Below the pieces are notes generated by a model that was not told the DNA's origin, searched no databases, and saw only the letters and a list, made by a program, of their open reading frames with translations. Of a stretch of DNA of 64,000 nt, positions 25,216 to 33,610 are shown one piece after another. Every line of letters begins with the position of its first letter. Within the stretch, counting starts at the first letter, position 1. The position numbers were made by a program, and so were the translations under genes. This stretch comes from Alteribacter aurantiacus DSM 18675 (GTDB lineage Bacteria > Bacillota > Bacilli > Bacillales > Salisediminibacteriaceae), in the NCBI RefSeq assembly GCF_000429705.1, contig NZ_KE386941.1, positions 2,034,781 to 2,098,780 of the forward strand. Reading direction: 5' to 3'.

Positions 25216-25317
25216 ATTGAGCCACCTCCAAATTGATCCGGATCAAAGCAAGACTTGCTACAACACCGTTATGCTTCCCGTTAGGAACACATAAAGGCAA
25301 TGCAACACTATCTCTAC

Positions 25318-25450
25318 ACAAAAAAGGTATGAGCGCATAAAATCGCCCACACCTCTACTGGTTATGTTTAATCAGTGATAACCTGTCAACTTGTGTCAAT
25401 CAGGTGAGAAGCGGGCGCTTCTGCTTGCTTTGTGTCCATATTTTGTTCAC
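25318..25450 (-). ncRNA. L20-type leader and attenuator of the infC operon
   Basis: Transcription from the promoter at 25457-25486 runs through about 100 bases, then a terminator hairpin with arms AGGTGTG and CATACCT (25326-25355) and a T-run at about 25317-25325. The leader continues about 100 bases further to infC. The layout fits the Bacillus L20 leader, where L20 binding favours termination. The binding motif itself was not verified. Confidence 0.75.
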
Positions 25451-25456
25451 TAAAGA

Positions 25457-25486
25457 ATAATATCACACTCTTTGTTTCCATGTCAA
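25457..25486 (-). promoter_or_regulatory. Sigma-A promoter of infC-rpmI-rplT
   Basis: A perfect minus-strand -35 TTGACA and -10 TATTAT are separated by 18 bases. Confidence 0.75.
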
Positions 25487-25642
25487 CATCAAGTATGGTA
25501 CATCCTTTATCTGATGTATGATCTAAGTTGTTTCCTGTGACATCATATCGCATCCACATTGAAAAAGCAAGTTTTTACGTATTTAGGCTTGAATCATATA
25601 TACGTGCACGCTCGAAGGTGCTTTCTTCAACACTGGAATTGT

Positions 25643-25820
25643 AGTTTAAACATACGGGCCCTCTGCTTTCCGTGGCGGTGCTGGCAAGCCGGTAGAAACA
25701 TCCTGCTTCTTCCTCTGCTAGTAACGCTTCGCAGTTTCTGAGTCGAAGCAACTCGAAGTACATTCACGCAGCAAACACTGGTCACTGCCACAGAAGTCTT
25801 GGGCCATGCTACTTTAAACT
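25643..25820. repeat. About 178-bp imperfect palindromic intergenic element
   Basis: The ends AGTTTAAA and TTTAAACT are inverted. GGGCC and GTGGC/GCCAC elements occur in mirrored order inside. It fills the gap between the thrS stop and the infC promoter. It looks like a decayed member of a dispersed Bacillaceae intergenic repeat family, different from the element at 10539-10652. It contains no credible gene. Confidence 0.5.
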
Positions 25821-25867
25821 TTTCTTGTAAAAAAGCAACAATACGATTGAAAAAAGCGTTTGTTTAA

Positions 25868-27811
25868 TTAACGACGTTCACTTATATCTTGTTGAATTTG
25901 ACCTACGAACTCGTCAAGGCCGACAACTTCGGTTTCTTTTTGTCCGTAGCGGCGCACGTTTACGCTGTTTGACTCGATTTCTTTATCTCCAAGAACGAGG
26001 AGATACGGAATTTTTTGCATTTGCGCTTCACGAATTTTGTAGCCGAGCTTCTCATTTCGACCATCCACATGAACACGCGCACCAGCTGCACGAAGTTTGT
26101 CTTCTACTTTGCGAACGTACTCGTCATGGACATCACTCACTCCAATAAGTTGTACTTGAACAGGTGACAACCATACAGGAAGTGCGCCTTTGTACTCCTC
26201 AAGTAAGAAAGCAACAAAGCGTTCCATAGTAGAGACGACCCCACGGTGAATCACGACCGGGCGGTGTTCATTTCCATCGTCCCCTACATAAGTTAAGTCA
26301 AAGCGCTCAGGTAAGTGGAAGTCAAGTTGAACAGTAGAAAGAGTTTCGTCTTTTCCAAGGGCTGTTTTCACTTGAACGTCCAGTTTCGGACCGTAGAATG
26401 CCGCTTCTCCTTCTGCTTCTACATACTCCACTTTCATATCGTCCATGGCTTCTTTCAAGAGAGCCTGCGCTTTTTCCCACATTTCATCGTTATCCACATA
26501 CTTCTCAGTGTCAGCCGGATCGCGGTATGACAAGCGGAAGTAGTAGTTGTCGATGCCAAAGTCACGATACACGTTTTGAATGAGTTCTACGACACGGATA
26601 AACTCTTCTTTCATTTGATCCGGACGACAGAAGATGTGAGCATCGTTCAATGTCATCGCACGAACACGCTGAAGTCCTGCAAGAGCCCCACTCATTTCAT
26701 GACGGTGCATCGTTCCAAGCTCGGCGATACGGACAGGCAGGTTCCGGTAGCTGTATTTTTGATGCTTGTAGACCATCATGTGGTGCGGACAGTTCATTGG
26801 ACGAAGAACAAGCTCTTCATTATCCATTTTCATAGATGGGAACATATCGTCTTGATAGTGGTCCCAGTGACCGGATGTTTTATAAAGCTCTGAACTTCCT
26901 AAAATAGGTGTATAGACGTGATCGTAACCAAGCTTTTCTTCAAGATCTACGATATAACGTTCAACGGTACGGCGAATAGTCGCGCCTTTAGGAAGCCAAA
27001 GAGGAAGACCTTGACCGACTTTTTGATTGACAGTAAAGATACCGAGTTCTTTTCCAAGCTTGCGGTGGTCCCGCTCTTTTGCTTCTTCAAGCATTTTCAA
27101 GTGCTCATCGAGTTGTGCTTGCTTCTCGAAAGCTGTTCCGTAAATACGTTGAAGCATTTTGTTTTTGCTGTCTCCGCGCCAGTAAGCCCCATTGATTGTC
27201 ATGAGCTTCACTTTTTTCATCTTACCTGTTGATGGCAAGTGAACACCACGGCAAAGGTCGAAAAACTCTCCTTGCTCGTAAATACTAATCTTTTCGCCTT
27301 CCGCAATGTCTTCCAAAAGCTCTAGTTTAAGCTCATCGCCGATTTCTTCATAGCGACCAACGGCCTCTTCTCTCGTTACTTCTTGACGAACGATCGCATG
27401 GTTTTCATCTGCAATGCGCTTCATCTCCTTTTCGATCTTAGGAAGATCCTCTGGAGTTAATGTGTGTTCCATATCGATGTCGTAGTAAAAACCACCTTCA
27501 ATAACTGGCCCAACTCCAAGTTTCACGTTATCAAACAGCCTCTTAACTGCTTGTGCCAATATGTGTGCAGAGCTGTGTCGAAGAATTTCCAGGCCGTCTT
27601 CACTGTCTAGCGTAATAATTTCAATCTTTCCTGATTTATCGATTGGCGCTTTGAGGTCGATTGGATTTCCATCGAGTTTTCCTGCCACGGCTTTTTTCTT
27701 AAGTCCGGGGCTAATGGAAGCAGCAACATCTTCAGTTGTGGTTCCCTGTGGAAACTCCTTCTCTTTTCCATCTGGAAACGCCAGTACAATAGCTTGATTT
27801 ACTTCTGCCAT
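25868..27811 (-). CDS. thrS: Threonyl-tRNA synthetase
   Basis: This 647-residue class II synthetase has an N-terminal TGS domain (about 1-65), a second editing-type domain with HSSAHILAQAVKRL (His pair) and the matching C-x3-H (DLCRGVHLP) that removes mischarged serine. The catalytic core contains MNCPHHMMVYKHQ with zinc ligands, RIAELGTMHRHEMSGAL (motif 2) and VVIHRGVVSTMERFVAFLLE (motif 3). The C-terminal anticodon-binding domain begins near 545. The ATG at 27811 is preceded by AAGGAG. It is a single-gene unit with a Thr T-box leader. Confidence 0.97.
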   Translation of the reverse strand: MAEVNQAIVLAFPDGKEKEFPQGTTTEDVAASISPGLKKKAVAGKLDGNPIDLKAPIDKSGKIEIITLDSEDGLEILRHSSAHILAQAVKRLFDNVKLGVGPVIEGGFYYDIDMEHTLTPEDLPKIEKEMKRIADENHAIVRQEVTREEAVGRYEEIGDELKLELLEDIAEGEKISIYEQGEFFDLCRGVHLPSTGKMKKVKLMTINGAYWRGDSKNKMLQRIYGTAFEKQAQLDEHLKMLEEAKERDHRKLGKELGIFTVNQKVGQGLPLWLPKGATIRRTVERYIVDLEEKLGYDHVYTPILGSSELYKTSGHWDHYQDDMFPSMKMDNEELVLRPMNCPHHMMVYKHQKYSYRNLPVRIAELGTMHRHEMSGALAGLQRVRAMTLNDAHIFCRPDQMKEEFIRVVELIQNVYRDFGIDNYYFRLSYRDPADTEKYVDNDEMWEKAQALLKEAMDDMKVEYVEAEGEAAFYGPKLDVQVKTALGKDETLSTVQLDFHLPERFDLTYVGDDGNEHRPVVIHRGVVSTMERFVAFLLEEYKGALPVWLSPVQVQLIGVSDVHDEYVRKVEDKLRAAGARVHVDGRNEKLGYKIREAQMQKIPYLLVLGDKEIESNSVNVRRYGQKETEVVGLDEFVGQIQQDISERR

Positions 27812-27914
27812 GTTTGTGTCACTCCTTTTCATTTTTGCCTGATTCGTTCCATAACGCCTATATGCCTTTACATTGGCTCCGTGGCGGTCCGAATTCAGAA
27901 ATTAATTTTCAGAA

Positions 27915-28185
27915 CACAAAAAACACCCATCCCAATAAAGGGACGAGTGTTGTGATATCTATACCCGTGGTTCCACCCTGATTCCTGACAGCATACTTCT
28001 CCTATCAGCTTCATTTTATCGGTAACGGGGTGCCCGTCAATAGTTAATAGGTTCATAAACCGTTCCCTATTGAAGTTCAGAGGTGGTAACCCTGCTTTTC
28101 ATCACCCGGGAAGCTTTCAGCCGATGGCTTCCTTCTCTTATGAGCTGTAAAAACGGATCGTGCCCTCATCGTAACTTTTGTTTTC
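27915..28185 (-). ncRNA. T-box leader of thrS (Thr)
   Basis: The minus-strand T-box core AGGGTGGAACCACGGG (27964-27979) is followed by a terminator hairpin (arms AACACTCGTCCC and GGGATGGGTGTT) and a T-run near 27917. Upstream, GGTTACCACC at about 28082-28090 supplies an ACC Thr specifier codon in the expected stem I position. Threonine starvation should induce thrS. Confidence 0.92.
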
Positions 28186-28204
28186 GTATGTCCTTATGTT
28201 ACGT

Positions 28205-28233
28205 ATTATAATCACCTGTCTCCTGAAATGCAA
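28205..28233 (-). promoter_or_regulatory. Sigma-A promoter of thrS
   Basis: Minus-strand TTGCAT and a perfect TATAAT are spaced exactly 17 bases, placing the transcript start just before the T-box. Confidence 0.75.
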
Positions 28234-28278
28234 CAGCAGATTATGAGGTTTTATCATTCTTACCACGATCGATCGTTT

Positions 28279-29145
28279 TCATTCACTTTCTGAGTACGAT
28301 TGCTCACAAAAGCAAAGTCGTTCTTGGAATATAGCGAGCAATGTACGAACAACATTGCCCTCCTCTTTTTTCCCTTCAGAATAAAGGAAAACTCGCTCAG
28401 GAGCCATGCTTACTAACGGGCTGATAATTCTTTCACCAATTGGCAAAGAGTCATCAAAGGACACTTCGTCATCCAATAAGCGGAGAATATGAGGAAGTGT
28501 AAACTTTTGACCGTCCGTATCATAAATGGACACAGGCGTATCACCGAGCACTACATGAACCGATGAATAAAGAGGTTGTTTTTGAACGAGGTATTGCCTA
28601 CATGACTCTACCATTAGTTGATAATCTTGTTCCATCTTATACTCATCAATAGCTACTTCTACCGCTTCTGTTAATTCTTTTTTTAGTTTTCGCAAACGAA
28701 ATTGCAGGAACGACTCAAACGAAAAACGTCTCGATTCTCCAATCATAGAACGAAGCAAAAGATATAATTCCTGTTGCAATTCGTTCATACCAAAATCCAC
28801 ATGCAAATCTGAATGTACTCCGTTCATAATCTCTCTTGTAAGAGAAATAATATCTTCAATTTCTTCCGGCCCTTGAAAATAAAACTGATGTTTAACGACT
28901 GATTCCAGCCAAGAAGCCAGATAGTGCTTTAACGTGAAATTCGTCATAACAGCTGAAATTGAAGATAAAGCCAACGTGAGCCTCTCATTATTATGACATT
29001 TGAACGTGATGGTCACACCCGTTTCATCGTCATTTTTAGAAAGGAATACTTCATCATTCAACTTATCAAAAGTACGTAGTGACGTTGACAGTTGCTCAAA
29101 ACAACGTTCGGATTGTTGTTTCGTTTCAAATTCGATCGTTACCAA
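28279..29145 (-). CDS. ytxC: Putative sporulation protein YtxC
   Basis: This is a 288-residue YtxC-family protein. The C-terminal half holds the recognisable part, with LRKLKKELTEAVEVAIDEYKME, SVHVVLGD and a final PERVFLYSEGKKEEGNVVRTLLAIF. The family is conserved in spore-formers and placed next to thrS in B. subtilis. Its biochemical role is unknown. No ATG lies near the expected N-terminus: the best start is TTG at 29145, eight bases after GGGAGG, giving MVTIEFETKQQ. A TTG eight codons earlier overlaps that site. Confidence 0.82.
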   Translation of the reverse strand: MVTIEFETKQQSERCFEQLSTSLRTFDKLNDEVFLSKNDDETGVTITFKCHNNERLTLALSSISAVMTNFTLKHYLASWLESVVKHQFYFQGPEEIEDIISLTREIMNGVHSDLHVDFGMNELQQELYLLLRSMIGESRRFSFESFLQFRLRKLKKELTEAVEVAIDEYKMEQDYQLMVESCRQYLVQKQPLYSSVHVVLGDTPVSIYDTDGQKFTLPHILRLLDDEVSFDDSLPIGERIISPLVSMAPERVFLYSEGKKEEGNVVRTLLAIFQERLCFCEQSYSESE

Positions 29146-29517
29146 CGGCAGCCCCTCCCAAACGTGCAAATCGAGTTGAGGGTCGTGGCGTTTACCTGCT
29201 CTGCTTCTTCAACTCTTTGCATACATCTACTACATGTATATGGGGCTGTCCAAAGTTTATGTTTATCTGTTTTTACTTTTAATGTTTTTGTTCTTTTGGT
29301 TACCCGCCAGCCTACGTCATTGCTGGAGGCTCGGACAATATCTCACGGTACCTTCTCTTACGTGATAAGAGTTTAAATTTCCAAAATCCCATGCATGACA
29401 TTTTATTTGTGCGTAAAACTCCAGAAAAAAGGCTGAGACAGAAGTGTTTAAAACCACTTTCTATATGTCTCAACCTTTTCATACCAGCTCTATTGAGATA
29501 AACTCTCTGGTCTACGT
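29146..29517. other. 372-base gap between M3 peptidase and ytxC
   Basis: Apart from the terminator at 29427-29478, the gap holds AT-rich sequence presumably containing the ytxC promoter, and a short inverted repeat CTCTTA/TAAGAG near 29353-29370. I see no gene or known RNA. Confidence 0.5.
29427..29478 (-). terminator. Terminator of the M3 peptidase gene, GAGACA-type stem
   Basis: Long imperfect stem: GGCTGAGACA pairs with TGTCTCAACC, and an inner AAGTG pairs with CACTT. The minus strand ends in a T-run. The outer stem sequence resembles that of the larger coaE terminator at 38747-38865. Confidence 0.8.
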
Positions 29518-31212
29518 TTATAATTTTTTGTCATCTACGCTGTTCAAGTAGGCTTCAATGTCGTCGATTACTACTTTAACAGTGCCATCTGAGAAAGGTG
29601 AGCGAAGGTCCGCTTCTTTTACGAGTGAGGTAAAGGATTGGCTTCCTCCTGCTTTACAGAGGGTCAAGTAACTCTCCCAAGCCCCGTCCCAGTCCTCGTT
29701 CATGACTCTCCAATATTGAAACGCACAAATTTGAGCTAACGTGTAGTCAATATAGTAAAAAGGCACTTGGAAGATATGGCTTTGCCTCTGCCAAAACCCT
29801 CCGTTTTCAAGGTAGCTGTGATTTTCATAGTTGCGATGTGGTAAGTATTTTTTCTCTATGCTTCTCCATGCCTGTTTTCGATCCTCGGGTGTGGCTTTCG
29901 GGTTTTCATAAACAAAATGTTGAAATTCGTCTACTGCTACCCCATATGGAATGAAAAGTAATCCAGAAGATAAGTGATCGAACTTGTACTTTTCTACATC
30001 CTCTTTAAAGAAAGACTCCATCCACGGCCAAGTAAAAAACTCCATACTCATGGAATGGATTTCTGCTGCCTCCATTGTAGGAAAATTGTATTCCGGTACA
30101 GTGAAGTGTCTACTTTCATAGCCTTGGAATGCATGACCCGCTTCATGGGTGAGAACATCAATATCACCTGATGTACCGTTGAAATTGGCAAAAATGAACG
30201 GCGCTTTGTATTCACTCAAATAAGCACAATACCCTCCGCCTTGTTTTCCCTTTTTACTTAATAAATCCATCAATTCATTCTCTTGCATGAAGTGGTAAAA
30301 TTCTTTCGTTTCCGGGGATAATTCTGAGTACATGTTTTCACCATTGGCGATGATCCATTCCGCATCACCTTTAGGTTTCGCATTCCCCGTCCGGAAGCTG
30401 AACGGCTCGTCATAATAGTGGAGTGACTCCACACCGATCCGTTCTTCTTGCCGCTTTCTTAATCGCGTTGCAACAGGCACGATGTAATCGACCACTTGTT
30501 TTCTAAAGTTCGCTACCATCTCTTGATCATAATCGGTCCGACTCATTCTCGCGTAACCCAATTCCACAAAGTTTTCGAACCCTAATTTATGAGCAATCGT
30601 GGTTCGCACGTCCACAAGTTCGTCATAAATGCGATCAAAGTCATCTTCTCGCGCACTCATGAATGCGTATCTCGCGTTCGCTGCTTCTTTTCGTACGTTA
30701 CGATCTTTATCCAACTCAAAAGGAGTCAACTCGGACAATGTCCGTTCTTCTCCGTCAAATTCAATTTTCGCTGAAGCTATAATTTGATTATATTCAGTAA
30801 TCAGCTTGTTTTCTTTTTGCAAATCTTCGATAACCGCTTCGTCAAAGGTTTTCAAGGAGAGCTCAGCAAGCATAAATAGTTGCTTACCCCACTTTTCTTC
30901 AAGATCGCTTCGATAAGTGGCTTGAACCAACTCTTTATAAACATCCGACTCATACCCTTGAAGAATAGGAGTAATTTCGTCTATGTAATCTTGTTCTTTT
31001 TTATAAAATGAGTCGTTTGTATCGATAGAATGACGAATGTGAACCAATGAACAGTGTGTATCCACTTCACTTCGTAACTTGTTAATCGCAGCTAAAGATT
31101 CGTCTTGTTCTTCAAAACTTCCTGACTCTTTAAAGGATTTTAACAGTTGTTTGAACTGTTGTTCGATCTTTTTTACATCCGGTCGATTATAAGTCATGTT
31201 GCTAAATATCAT
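29518..31212 (-). CDS. M3 family oligoendopeptidase (PepF-like)
   Basis: This 564-residue zinc peptidase of family M3 carries the HEAGH (HExxH) zinc motif inside LTHEAGHAFQGYES at about residues 354-358. The third ligand Glu is probably in TMEAAEIHSMSMEFFTWPW about 30 residues later, as in oligoendopeptidases and the PepF/TOP group. Such cytosolic enzymes cut short peptides, for example signal-peptide remnants. The ATG at 31212 has AGGAGG seven bases upstream; ten extra codons upstream lack a ribosome site. It stands alone between ytxC and mqnC, where B. subtilis has ytxB, so the region has been rearranged in this lineage. Confidence 0.88.
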   Translation of the reverse strand: MIFSNMTYNRPDVKKIEQQFKQLLKSFKESGSFEEQDESLAAINKLRSEVDTHCSLVHIRHSIDTNDSFYKKEQDYIDEITPILQGYESDVYKELVQATYRSDLEEKWGKQLFMLAELSLKTFDEAVIEDLQKENKLITEYNQIIASAKIEFDGEERTLSELTPFELDKDRNVRKEAANARYAFMSAREDDFDRIYDELVDVRTTIAHKLGFENFVELGYARMSRTDYDQEMVANFRKQVVDYIVPVATRLRKRQEERIGVESLHYYDEPFSFRTGNAKPKGDAEWIIANGENMYSELSPETKEFYHFMQENELMDLLSKKGKQGGGYCAYLSEYKAPFIFANFNGTSGDIDVLTHEAGHAFQGYESRHFTVPEYNFPTMEAAEIHSMSMEFFTWPWMESFFKEDVEKYKFDHLSSGLLFIPYGVAVDEFQHFVYENPKATPEDRKQAWRSIEKKYLPHRNYENHSYLENGGFWQRQSHIFQVPFYYIDYTLAQICAFQYWRVMNEDWDGAWESYLTLCKAGGSQSFTSLVKEADLRSPFSDGTVKVVIDDIEAYLNSVDDKKL

Positions 31213-31290
31213 GTGAATCCCTCCTATTTTTCTCGTCCACATCTTCTCATTCGTGATTCACCATCATGAATCCTTCTATATCGGAACATG

Positions 31291-31320
31291 AAAAATCCGG
31301 GAGCCAAAATGAGCTCCCGG
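31291..31320 (-). terminator. Terminator of mqnC
   Basis: A perfect eight-base stem CCGGGAGC/GCTCCCGG is followed by a T-run on the minus strand. Confidence 0.88.
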
Positions 31321-31333
31321 AATGTGTTCTAAA

Positions 31334-32440
31334 TTAATTTTGCATAATAAAGTCTTTGGCCGCCTTTTCGTCGCCTTCAAACACACGTAATGTGTTGTAC
31401 TTTGTATCACGCTGGGCAGGGGTTTTTCCTGCTTCACGGATCAGACGAAGAATGAGGTTAGTATCCACTTTGTGCGTAGCACCTGCAGCTGAAACAACGT
31501 TCTCTTCAATCATCGTGCTTCCAAAATCGTTACAGCCATATGTTAATGACTTCTTACCAACTTCTGGCCCCATCGTGACCCAAGAGGATTGGAAGTTTGG
31601 TACGTTATCAAGGAAGATACGAGAAATCGCCAAGTTTTTCAGATACTCTTCAGGTGTTACTTTTTCAGCCTTCATGTTTGTATTATCCGGTTGGAACGTC
31701 CATGGAATAAAGGCAAGGAAGCAGCCCGTTTCATCTTGAGCATCACGTACTCGCTTCAAGTGAAGTGCACGCTCTTCCATCGTTTCACCGAATCCGATAA
31801 CCATTGTAGCGGTTCCGTGCATGCCAACCTTCTTCGCTGTTTTCATACACTCGATCCACTCTTCCCATGTTCCTTTAAGACGGCTGATTCGTTTACGTGT
31901 ACGATTATCAAGAATTTCAGCTCCACCACCCGGTAGGGAATCAAGACCTGCTTCATGTAATTCTGTTAATACTTCCTCTAAAGAAAGTCCGGACACTTCA
32001 ACCATCTTCCAAATCTCAGCAGGTGAGAACGAATGCATCGTAATATCGAAACGCTTCTTAATCTCTCTTAAAAGATTCGTGTAATACTCAAATGGAAGGT
32101 CAGGGTTGGTTCCCCCCTGCATCAAGATCTCCGTTCCGTCTACGTCTTTCGTCTCTTGAATTTTTTGGAAAATAACGTCATTATCCAAGACATAACCATC
32201 TTCATGTCCTGGTGGACGATAAAAGGCACAGAAGCGACAATACGTGTCGCAGAAGTTTGTATAGTTAATATTTCGGCCAATAACAAAGGTCGTGATTGGT
32301 TCCGGGTGCCATTTTTGCATCATTTCGTTTGCAACTTCACCAATCTTTTCAACTTCATTGCTTTCATACAGTTCAATTGCATCTTCTACTGAAATTCGTT
32401 CACCGGACCGCGCTTTCTCTAAGATGTGATCCACGCTCAT
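31334..32440 (-). CDS. mqnC: Cyclic dehypoxanthinyl futalosine synthase-like radical SAM protein
   Basis: This 368-residue radical SAM enzyme has the CxxxCxxC cluster motif CDTYCRFC at Cys64, Cys68 and Cys71. It also has the family pattern NINYTNFCDTYCRFCAFYR, EILMQGGTNPDLP, HSFSPAEI, SLPGGGAEIL and a C-terminal SSWVTMGPEVGKKSL. These match MqnC, which cyclises dehypoxanthine futalosine in the alternative menaquinone pathway. No other mqn gene is in the window, so either the remaining steps lie elsewhere or this copy has another role. The start is the ATG at 32440, after GGGGGA at fair spacing. An earlier in-frame ATG abuts its only candidate ribosome site. It has its own terminator. Confidence 0.88.
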   Translation of the reverse strand: MSVDHILEKARSGERISVEDAIELYESNEVEKIGEVANEMMQKWHPEPITTFVIGRNINYTNFCDTYCRFCAFYRPPGHEDGYVLDNDVIFQKIQETKDVDGTEILMQGGTNPDLPFEYYTNLLREIKKRFDITMHSFSPAEIWKMVEVSGLSLEEVLTELHEAGLDSLPGGGAEILDNRTRKRISRLKGTWEEWIECMKTAKKVGMHGTATMVIGFGETMEERALHLKRVRDAQDETGCFLAFIPWTFQPDNTNMKAEKVTPEEYLKNLAISRIFLDNVPNFQSSWVTMGPEVGKKSLTYGCNDFGSTMIEENVVSAAGATHKVDTNLILRLIREAGKTPAQRDTKYNTLRVFEGDEKAAKDFIMQN

Positions 32441-32656
32441 ATCTATATCCCCCATCCTGATTAAAGCTTATGTGTTAAACTGTCGCCACTGTTCACTGAA
32501 GTCGCTTTTAGTGAACACAGCGTGAAAAATAAATGCTTCTTTTGTACAAACCGTCTAAATAAAAGAGTATGTTCTTTCGTTACCCTAGTAAACTCTTATT
32601 GCTATCGTAACATATAAAAGGTTCAAATAAACAGGAAAAAGAAAGGGCTACCACAG

Positions 32657-33598
32657 CTAGCTGAAGGTTCTGCGGTTGTCCCCTTCCATGATTACTTCCT
32701 CGTTCAAGTGACGGATTCGCTCCATAATCCGCTTGGCTTTAAGCTCCTCAATATTCTCAACACCACCGCGGTTTGTGTACGTAAGGTGTGCTTCGAGATC
32801 ATCAAGGTCATAGTTTGATGTAAAGACGGTCGGTAGCTTCTCCATCATTCGATATTGCAGCAATGCCCCGAGAATATCGTCTCGAACCCATGCGCTCATC
32901 GTTTCAGCACCAATATCATCGAGAATGAGTACTGGCACTCGTTTGACGGTCTCCAGCTTGTCTTGATAGCTACCATCAGAGATTCCCTGCTTCAACTCGC
33001 GGAAAAAATCAGGTGTATAAATGATCATCGATTCAATTTGTCTCTCCGCAAGGGCATTACTCACCGCACCCATGAGATACGTTTTACCGACCCCAAAAGA
33101 TCCGGTAATGTATAACCCTTGTCCCGTTTCTCCCGGATTCGTAGCATGAGCAAATTGGAAAGCCTTTTTTATTGCTGTTACTCTCGAAGCATTGTCTTGA
33201 TCAATGTCCTTAAACGTAACCGCGACGATTTCTTTTGGAATATAAAGGCTTTTGATGAATGCAGCTTGTTTTTTACGCTCGTCTGCCTTTCTTTTTAAAG
33301 GACAAGGCTGATATGAAAGTTGAATGTCATCTCGATACATTTTTAATTCAGGCTGGTATCCCTGCATCAAGTTCGGGCAATTTTCCAACCCAGGACAGTC
33401 ATCGCAGTTTGCCCATTCCTTTTTGTATTGAAAAAGATCGTTTAAATGTCGTTCAATTTGACTTTCAGTCAACCCTTGTTGCTTCGTTAGAAAAGACTGA
33501 ATTCGTTTATCTTCCAGCACTTCTTGCATCAATGCTTCAAGGCGTTTTTCAAAGTTGCCTCCATCTAGCTTTCGAATGGATTTCCCTATTTGATCCAT
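32657..33598 (-). CDS. dnaI: Primosomal protein DnaI (helicase loader)
   Basis: This 313-residue AAA+ ATPase loads the replicative helicase DnaC during chromosome initiation and restart in Bacillus. The N-terminal helicase-binding domain contains the zinc-type cysteines in NCDDCPGLENCPN (about 60-72). The C-terminal ATPase has Walker A GSFGVGKTYLMGA near 170 and Walker B VLILDDIGAE near 230, followed by the sensor arginine region SNYDLDDL. The ATG follows AAGGAGG by seven bases and lies 12 bases after dnaB, so the two form a unit as in B. subtilis. Confidence 0.95.
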   Translation of the reverse strand: MDQIGKSIRKLDGGNFEKRLEALMQEVLEDKRIQSFLTKQQGLTESQIERHLNDLFQYKKEWANCDDCPGLENCPNLMQGYQPELKMYRDDIQLSYQPCPLKRKADERKKQAAFIKSLYIPKEIVAVTFKDIDQDNASRVTAIKKAFQFAHATNPGETGQGLYITGSFGVGKTYLMGAVSNALAERQIESMIIYTPDFFRELKQGISDGSYQDKLETVKRVPVLILDDIGAETMSAWVRDDILGALLQYRMMEKLPTVFTSNYDLDDLEAHLTYTNRGGVENIEELKAKRIMERIRHLNEEVIMEGDNRRTFS

Positions 33599-33610
33599 CT
33601 ATGTCCCTCC

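Noticed and set aside
25559..25741. 60-codon open frame upstream of the infC promoter
   Set aside because: It lies within the decayed palindromic element and has no ribosome site or resemblance to any protein family.
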